Shown here piece after piece: positions 56,413-64,000 of a DNA stretch of 64,000 nucleotides. The notes under the pieces were generated by a model. The model made no database searches and was not told the DNA's origin. It worked only from the letters and a program-made list of their open reading frames with translations. The stretch is taken from the NCBI RefSeq assembly GCF_958979055.1, contig NC_084888.1, forward strand, positions 1,568,001 through 1,632,000, in the 5' to 3' direction. The first letter of the stretch is position 1. Every line of letters begins with the position of its first letter. The translations under genes were made by a program, and so were the position numbers. This DNA comes from Alnus glutinosa. Lineage: Eukaryota; Streptophyta; Magnoliopsida; Fagales; Betulaceae.

Positions 56413-59400
56413 GCCTTTGGGCACAGGTAGCTAGGTTTCTGATTGGGGCATAAGAAAAGGAAAATGGGGAACTTTAATCGTGCGGACCAGTTTTATTAGT
56501 TTTTGGTAATGTTCATTTTTTTTTTAAAAAGCATATATATATATATATTTTTTTTATTTTGATATCGTATTGATATATATAAAAATTATATCTTTTATTC
56601 CGACGTCGGATTGATATATACTTGGTCGCGTTGAAAAACTAATCAAAGGACTATAACTTTATATTTAATAAAATTTTTGTAATTTCAAAATAAGACATTA
56701 GTTATTGTTTTGTATTATTTATATTGCAAAGTATTTTTATTTTATTTTTTATTTTAATTATTTTTTAGTATTTCGATTTTAGACTCTATATAATCTTATT
56801 AAGATAGCTTATGTATTTTTAATAGTTTAACAATGTAAAATACGCAATAAGTAATTTTATATCCCCGTTGTAATTTTATTGTTTGCTATTATTGGAACTC
56901 ATTGCGCCAACCTGCATCACTTTAATTTGATATTTTTTGTATACACGACTTGACAGAATGGACAACCGGGGATTTTGGACCTTTTGGTGGCATCTGATGA
57001 CTATTTGCCAAACCTTCGACTAAATATCGAGTAGTTCAGTTTGACACGTACTCGTGAATGATTTAGTCAAACTCGGGATGATACTGAATGCCTGAATGTT
57101 TGTTTTTTTCTGTGTTTTTCTCTCTTTTTTTCTTTTTTTTTTTTTAAAAAGGTAAAATTCACAAAAGTCCAGCTCATAAGAAGGCCGTTGCAAGTTTAAT
57201 CGTGGTCAAAAATTTGACAATTTCCACTTAGGCCGTCAAAAAAGAACAAAGAAAAAAAAGTCTAATGTAAAGGGTGAGAGTCAAGACACGCAAAAGAGAT
57301 ATTACCTTCAGGCTTCAGCACTTAAATACTCTCTTTATTAAACCATAAAAAATAAAAAATCCTCACTTACAATCTTTCACATTCAAGAATAAACTGTCTC
57401 CACTTACCGTATTTCTTTCTCCAAATTTGTGTTACCCACATTGTGAATCAAGAGAGAGTACCTTTTATTGTCACGTCAGCCGCTCCTTACTTGAGAGGTA
57501 TATTCACATTGCGATTAGGGCTATTCACGGTGTAAAAACACTAACAACAGTTTCTTTTAAAAAAAATTTAAATGTAAGAAATTAAACTATTTTTTATTTT
57601 TCTATTCAAATAAACTTTATAATAATTTTTATTATTCTTACCCTATACTATTTAAATACTCAAATCTTTCTTTAAAAAAAATTAAAAAAAAAATGTAGAG
57701 AACATTTGCGGTCAATCTAGAATATCCTAGATTGAAAGACGGGCTACGCCCTGCTAGACGCGACAAACGCCGGTTCAAGCGGATTCTCAGCCCCTGAAGA
57801 GTCTTTTTTTTTAAAAAGAAATAGTATAATAACAAGTAAGGCCCAGGAGAAACTCTTCAGGATTTGTCCCTCCCTAGTCCCTCCCAATCCACATGCCTCC
57901 TCTAAACCATGAAAAATAGGCCACAGTTGCAATTTGGACCCATATTCTCTAAACATACAAAATAGCTCTGTATGTAGTGAAAAAAAATCCCTTCAATTAT
58001 GACAAATTTAGCCGGGTTTTTTTTTGGTGTTATGAAGGGTGTTTTTTTCTATTATTATTATTATTATTATTGATTTTAAAAAAAAATATATTCTGATTAG
58101 ACATAAAAGTGAAGTTTTTTTTTTTTTTTTTTTGTTATTTTTGTTAATACTTTTGTTTAGAGAACAAAAAAAACTAAAACATTAAAGCCTCAGGTTCACA
58201 GAATAGATCCTTTGAATGGAATGATTATTCATATGGAATAGATATTACTTTGTTTGGAAGGGTCACAGAGATGAATACATATTTCTCTAAAAAAATGAGT
58301 TAAATAGGCGAATAACTATTCCAAAAGGAATAGACTACATTTTTCAAAAAAAAAAAAAAAAATACCACTCATTATTTTCTATTTTCTTTCAATTTAAAAA
58401 AAGAAAAAGAAAAAACCAAAACCCCCCTTTAAAGTGGCTAGCCGACCACCCCCGGAGACCACTCCGGGAGTGGTTGCGGCCACCCACTAGTTTTCAATTT
58501 TTTTTATATATATTTTAACTTTTTATAAAAAAAATATAAAAAATAAAAAATAAATTAATAATAATGTAGGGTTTTTTTTAATTAATTTTAATTGGATTCC
58601 AATTAAAGTATATGAGTTGTTGTCAAACTAGAGATATGAATTCTCAACCTAGTTATGTGGATTTAGCCCCTTTCCCCATTATTCCCAATTTATCAAAAAA
58701 AAAAAAAAATAAAGAATATGAATAGTTAATTCATTCCACTATCTTTTATTTTCAATAATAATTATTCTATTTTTCAATGGAATATTTATTTCGCAAACCA
58801 AATGATACCTAAAAAACAAATCACGAAGTCTTTGAACTAATTTAGTTCTAAAAATTGTATGAAACTAATTATATAAGGAATAATGCTTCTGTGTTAAATG
58901 GTTTACATAATCGGACGAGAATCTTTCATTATTAAGTTATCCGAATAATACAAAAATTTAAAATGTTTAAGAAATAAGCATTGGAGGCCCACCTACTTTG
59001 AGTAGGTAAGTTTTACGTCCTAAACTGCCCGGGGCAAGTTGGATTAGTTGGTGAATTACGTACAACACCAGGCATGAAATTGGTCACATGCTCCCAGTAA
59101 CACACATATCACAAGTAAGGATGAAATAACCGCCCCCTAATAACCGTCTGCTAACCACAAAACCGTTAAACCGTTAATTGCAAACCGCCCAATTGGGGCG
59201 GTTAATAGTTATAACATGGCGTTCATCTTCTGATATTCTTTTATATCAGAATATCCTAAGTCGATCGGCTAGTAGTGGTGGAGAAGAGAGATGATCGACA
59301 AAGTGAAAGCAATGTCGACTCAAAAGTGCCCCATCCCTTGTTTGTAGCCCCTTTTCCTATCTTGATTGCACCCAAAAAAATAAAAAAATATCCATCTCTG

Positions 59401-59955
59401 AAATTTGGTGTGGTTTTTCTATGACTAATATCATTCATAGCATTTTTCTTGTTCTTTTTCTTTTTTAAATTTAGGAAACAAAACTGCTTTTACTTCTCTA
59501 TTTAAATACACTGTACAATAGCTTTATTTGTATTTCCATATATGATTAATTAAATATTCTTTCATTACAAATGTAAGTTTCTAACATTGTTTACAAAATT
59601 CTAACACAATCTCCAATAAAAGTCAAAGACATGATACATGAGAGAGGAAAGAGAAATATTTTGTATTAAAATAATAAATATGAAACTCTTTTGATTCCCT
59701 ACACATTTGATAGAACTGTAGCATTTCTAATGTTTAAGGAACAAATAGGGTACATCTGTTGTGGGTGGTTTTTTGTGTTTTGTGTGTGCGTGTGTTTGTT
59801 ATTTATTTTTTTTTATTTTTTATATGTAGTGAATGAAAAGGGATATAAAGAAGTTGTTGGGAATGCTTAAGTGGAGAGACAGAGGAGCCCATGTCTAGTC
59901 CTCACCTCCAACGCACCACTATCCAATCCAACTTATAATGCATCAGGAGTTGAAA
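56413..59955. other. Gene-free AT-rich region
   Basis: No gene recognised in 3.5 kb. It contains a GC-rich GACCACCCCCGGAGACCAC block near 58,445 with internal inversion, an (A)n stretch after TTTATC at 58,690, and a block rich in AACCG near 59,130-59,210. Around 58,245-58,810 weakly inverted ends (ATTACTTTGTTTGG / CAAACCAAATGATACC) hint at another MITE. Confidence 0.4.
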
Positions 59956-59959
59956 ATTT

Positions 59960-60240
59960 TAATTTTAATTTTTTTTAAAGGAAAAGATAAATCTTTCATT
60001 AATCAAAAGAATGGTACATAACAAATCCCCATATAGGTGTACACAAGACACCACCAACCAAGTGTATACCCCACCTGAGCCACAAGACTCAGACCATTAC
60101 AGACATAAATGCTACAAATAAGACCTAACCAAACAGAATGATGCTACTACATTAACATAAATCTTTCCTTGAACAGGGAGTCAGTCATACATTCTGGACA
60201 AAAAGCAATGACTAGGTTGATCAGCACAAAGCAAACTGTC
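59960..60240 (-). mobile_element. LINE 3'-end fragment
   Basis: On the minus strand the segment ends TTGATTAATGAAAGATTTAT, then CTTTTCCTTT and an A-rich tail at about 59,965-59,980. This is the 3' layout of the local LINEs. It has no coding part and abuts the Gypsy LTR at 60262. Confidence 0.4.
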
Positions 60241-60261
60241 AAAACACACCAACAAACAAAC

Positions 60262-63200
60262 TGTCACGCCCCCGTTTTGGGATATAAGGGGAAACGCGAA
60301 CTTGAGTGCTAAAAACATTTAAATGAAAACGTACATTTACAACATATAGATTGTAACTTCCTATTTTATTATTTATGCCTATTAATAATTCCTTACAATG
60401 CCATGAACTCCAAAAAAAATACATACTATACAAAGTAAATGTTTGGTCGATCCACAATGATCTATTGCTCTTAGCGAGGTCTACGTCAATACCAAGAAAA
60501 TGATTTCGTCTTACTAGGTAATCTGAAAAGATTTGGGAGAAAAGGGGTGAGTTCGACAACTCAGTAAGGAAATTACAACACCAGAGAAATAAAACATGCT
60601 ATAAAATCTTCATGCCATAATCTTTAGTCATGCATATTAACAGTATTATGCAAATGAACAATTAAACAGAATTTATGAGTATAATTAATAATTAAAACAG
60701 AAATTAAAATAAATGAATAAGGAAATAGTGTAAGAATTTATAAATGAACGAGTGAATTCTTTAGATCTATTTTCTCTTAAAACTGTAACTATGGTTTAAC
60801 CCCTTATAGACTCTACACCGCTATTACCCGTGAGCGAAGCACATTGGCTTTTGTCCCAATGACCTATGGACTCAGCCTGTCGTCACAGAGAAGAACCATC
60901 GGGTTGGGGATCTTCCCTAGGTGAAGGCCAACCCCAACCGGTAGCACACACAATCTTTCAATATGCTTGCCTTGCTACCCTATATGGTACCCATCATAAC
61001 TGTAATAGTTCCTCAGAGTTGAATAATTACTACACATGAACGTTTTTCTGTAATTCTGTAGGCTCTGCTATAACTGTACACTTTATTTTAAAACTGTATG
61101 AGCCGCTTTCATAACTATAGTCATGTGCAGAATTTAAACTTTAGATCCTCTTTTCATTCAAAACTGTATTTATGTATAAATCATAAACTTTGGAATGCTC
61201 TATAATCATAACTTTCAAATGCTCTATAATCATAGCTTTGAAATGCTCTTATTCATAACTATAAGTATGCATAATCCATAACTTTGAAGTGCTCTTGATC
61301 ATAACTTTAGAATGCTCTTAATCATAACTGTAATTTATGCACAAAATTCTTGAATAATAACATGAGTAATAAACGCTTGACATTGAAATATTAAAATCTT
61401 GTAAGTAAATGCTTCGTAAAATTTCCCTACACTTTCTCAAAAAATTTGTAATAAAATCTTGTTATGGGTTTTTCGGTGTTGTATCCCCTTACCTGGACTT
61501 GCCATTAGCGTCGGAGTCGAGCTTTTACCTAAATAAAACACAAGGATAAACTTAGCGGTGCGTTCTGAAATTTAAATTCTAAGACTTAAACTAAATTATC
61601 CTATATATATATTCTATATACAAAATCTCTATCCCAATTTCCAACATATAAGTATACAGTATTTCTATTCGACTAAAACTTTCCTAGATAGAAATTCAAT
61701 TTGGCCAAAACATACCATTTAACCATTCAACCATTATTCTCAAAAAAAATTGTAATAATTTTTTGGGATAATTACCTTTTCCCCCCATGAACTACCAAAA
61801 AATGCGCGATGCCCCCATGAACTACCAACTCGACCAAAATAGAGCATTCAACTACCAAAGACAACCATTTTCCCCCCATCCGTCAGTCAAAGGGGTTAAA
61901 ACTAACAGTCAACGCGTCACGTGACCGTCACACGCCGTTTTATCCTCATTTTCTTTCTCTTTCCCCCCCCCATGAACTACCACCGTCTTCCTCTTTCCCC
62001 CCATGAACTACCACTATCTTTCAACATGCCCCCATGTAAAACGGCACATGACCCGTTGACTTTTTTTTTAACCCCTCTAACTGACAGAAGAGGGAAAAAT
62101 GGTTGTCTTTAGTAGTTGAATACTCTATTTTGGTCGAGTTGGTAGTTCATGGGGGCATCGCGTATTTTTTGGTAGTTCATAGGGAGAAAAGGTAATTACC
62201 CATAATTTTTTTGATCGCTCTTCTCACCCAAAATCCCACAATAACCAAAATTTATTTACAATTTAACCAATAAAATCTACAATTTTCAGCATAATTTAAT
62301 TATCCAAAATCTTCAATATCCATTCTGTTTTCTACATAATATCCTTCACAACATTCCCAATTCAAATCTTAAGTCAGCCCTCCATCCACAACCAATTTCA
62401 ATCAACATAATTCAAGAAAATCATCAAAGAATCACAAATTCTCAACACCTCAACCTAAAATTTCCCAAAAATTGTCCTCAATTTAACCAAAAGAAATCAA
62501 AATTTTCAATATTGATATCCAACCTAAAAATCCTCAAAATAACACTTTACAGTATAACTTCTCTCAACAATTCTTCCCCCAGAATATTAACCGGCCATCA
62601 AAAGAAAACTCAACAATTTCCGACACTGATATCCAAAATACATTTTTCTTACACATTAAAATCATCTTAATTATAATTCATTACTATAAAACAGACCATC
62701 AAAACATTTAGCCTATATAACCAACACCTTATTATAAAAAAGTACTCTACATATCTTCAAAATCCCAACAATCTCAAATATGTGTATTCAACCACTACAG
62801 TAAATATACCAATATTTCTAACAAACCCCAACATTACAGTTTACAATTAAAACCCAAAAATCATCATAAATCCAAACACTACACAATCGGTTAAGCCACA
62901 CAAGAAACCCGAATCTGCCTAAACATTCATACACCCACTGAATCAGCCAAGAACAAAAAATTTACAAGCACAAAACACCTATCCGGCCAGCACAAAAACA
63001 GGAGATCCAATTTTAGTTCTACCCGGTTCTACCAAGAACAACCAAACAACACAAATCCAACAAAACCCAATGATCAAACATAAATCATTTCCCAAAATAA
63101 TCAAAGTGGATTATAAGAATTTACCCTGGAAATTTCACATAAAATCCACTAGAAATCGCCGTAAATCCCTCACTGGACCGTCGGAAAAATCGCCATGGAG

Positions 63201-63781
63201 GACCGGGTTTCACACTGTAAAGAACTTACTTTCTTTCACTGTAATTTCGTATGAGAATGGAAGTGTATATGGAAAAGATTAGAGAATATAATGGATTGAA
63301 TATTGCGAATAGCTATATTGAACAGAATCAAGAGACATATGTATGAGCAATTCGAGAAGCTCACTTTCTCCAAAGTCACTAGGTTACAAAACAGGAATAA
63401 ACTTTCAATGCCTTCTTACAATGCTCCGTAAAAACTACTTAAAGCCCAAACAAAAATGACAGGTTGACAGCTAACAATTTGGCCCTAAAATTTCGGCTAA
63501 ATTTCATGCCCACGCACGTTCCTGTTTAACAGCAACGTGCGTGATATTCTCTCCCCCAAAACGCACCGGTTTTGCTTCACTAGCTTTAATCTTCCTTCAA
63601 TCCTCGCCAGCTATAATCCACCTTCTAAATAATTGTTCACCAGCTGTAATTCACTTCCTACTTGAGTGCACAAGAAGTTGCCACGTCTCCTCCAGAATCA
63701 TCTATCTACAAGCCTTCATTTATCTTCTCAAACCTCAACAAGCTTCTAGCAGCTAACGGCTATGTCTGATACGCACATACA
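60262..63781 (-). mobile_element. Long terminal repeat (3' LTR) of a Gypsy chromovirus
   Basis: The left boundary TGTCACGCCCCCGTTTTGG is, on the minus strand, an LTR end of type ...GGGGGCGTGACA. The right boundary on the minus strand is a purine tract AAAGGAGGGG, then CATT and TGTATGTGCG, the expected PPT-LTR junction just after the pol stop at 63794. The LTR would be about 3.5 kb including the nested 437-bp MITE. The 5' LTR and most of the element lie beyond the window, so LTR identity and target duplication cannot be checked. Confidence 0.6.
61765..62201. mobile_element. MULE-type MITE nested in the Gypsy LTR
   Basis: It is a 437-bp element with inverted termini of about 130 bp that are still very similar: left GGGATAATTACCTTTTCCCC, right (inverted) GGGTAATTACCTTTTCTCCC, both continuing with ATGAACTACCAAAAAAT and GATGCCCCCATGAACTACCA. 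It is flanked by a perfect 10-bp duplication, ATAATTTTTT (61755-61764 and 62202-62211). No coding capacity. The interior repeats the words CCCCCCATGAACTACCA, so part of the terminus has been duplicated inside. Confidence 0.85.
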
Positions 63782-63793
63782 AATGCCCCTCCT

Positions 63794-64000
63794 TTAAAAC
63801 ACCTTGCCCACAAGGTGTGGGTAGGTGTCTCGCAACTTGTACAGAAGTTCCCAAGTACTGTCTTCTTTCGGTGCTCCACACCACTGGACCAACACCTCAG
63901 TTGCTGGCCGGGTTCCAATCTTTCGCATCCGGCGCTCCAAGATGGCTTCAGGTTCAGGTTTCAACTCCCCATTCCGATCAACCGGCGGCAAAGTAGGGAA
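63794..64000 (-). CDS. Gypsy Pol polyprotein C-terminus (chromodomain), partial
   Basis: The frame is open to the right edge and ends at 63794. It reads FPTLPPVDRNGELKPEPEAI, LERRMRKIGTRPATEVLVQW and CGAPKEDSTWELLYKLRDTY, ending HLVGKVF. The order ILERR...VLVQW...STWE is the chromodomain found at the end of Pol in chromoviral Ty3/Gypsy elements, used to direct integration to heterochromatin. The internal Met at 63991 is not a start; integrase and the rest lie outside the window. Confidence 0.85.
   Translation of the reverse strand, partial: FPTLPPVDRNGELKPEPEAILERRMRKIGTRPATEVLVQWCGAPKEDSTWELLYKLRDTYPHLVGKVF

Overview
The window is nuclear DNA of a flowering plant. It shows spliced genes with GT-AG introns and plant-only families (a G-group bZIP, a Raf-like kinase, UGT72 glycosyltransferases, an HVA22 protein), together with plant-type L1 LINEs, SINEs, a TRIM, MULEs and a chromodomain Gypsy element. 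The density of repeats and the gene set suggest a woody eudicot. The species cannot be fixed from sequence alone.

Layout, left to right. 1-3.4 kb: tail of a LINE, then the last five coding exons of an HVA22-like gene (+) with two SINEs in one intron. 4.98-8.38 kb (coding) plus a leader intron to 11.66 kb: a complete GBF1-type bZIP gene (-), with a TRIM, a Tourist-like MITE and perhaps another small repeat in its introns, and two G-boxes upstream. 12.81-13.75 kb and 21.69-22.65 kb: two members of one roughly 0.95-kb non-coding, poly(A)-ended element family, each with target-site duplications. 16.76-21.10 kb: a complete Raf-like kinase gene (-) related to ATN1. 24.59-27.56 kb: a two-exon FQR1/WrbA-like quinone reductase (+). 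29.09-39.55 kb: a complete 16-exon aminopeptidase P1 gene (+), with a TATA box and a 42-bp tandem repeat just upstream.

40.35-56.33 kb holds two intronless UGT72-type glucosyltransferase genes (both -). They are probably an old tandem pair, now about 13 kb apart because two mobile elements lie between them. The first, at 42,091-47,083, has long terminal inverted repeats and a perfect 9-bp target duplication. It carries no visible transposase but holds pieces of several cellular genes: an RPC9 exon, a 5'-truncated CBF5/dyskerin, a Lys-rich tail, a terminal exon with an EAR motif, and a LINE reverse-transcriptase fragment. This is the structure of a Pack-MULE and is the most interesting object in the window. 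The second is a 4.7-kb L1 LINE (48,580-53,285) that is 5'-truncated and disabled.

56.4-64.0 kb has no gene. It holds AT-rich repeats, a LINE tail, and the long terminal repeat and pol end (chromodomain) of a Gypsy chromovirus that continues past the right edge, with a 437-bp MULE-type MITE nested in the LTR.

The genes do not form a pathway. Exon boundaries were placed by eye from splice sites and family similarity. The coding lengths of all the complete spliced genes divide by three.
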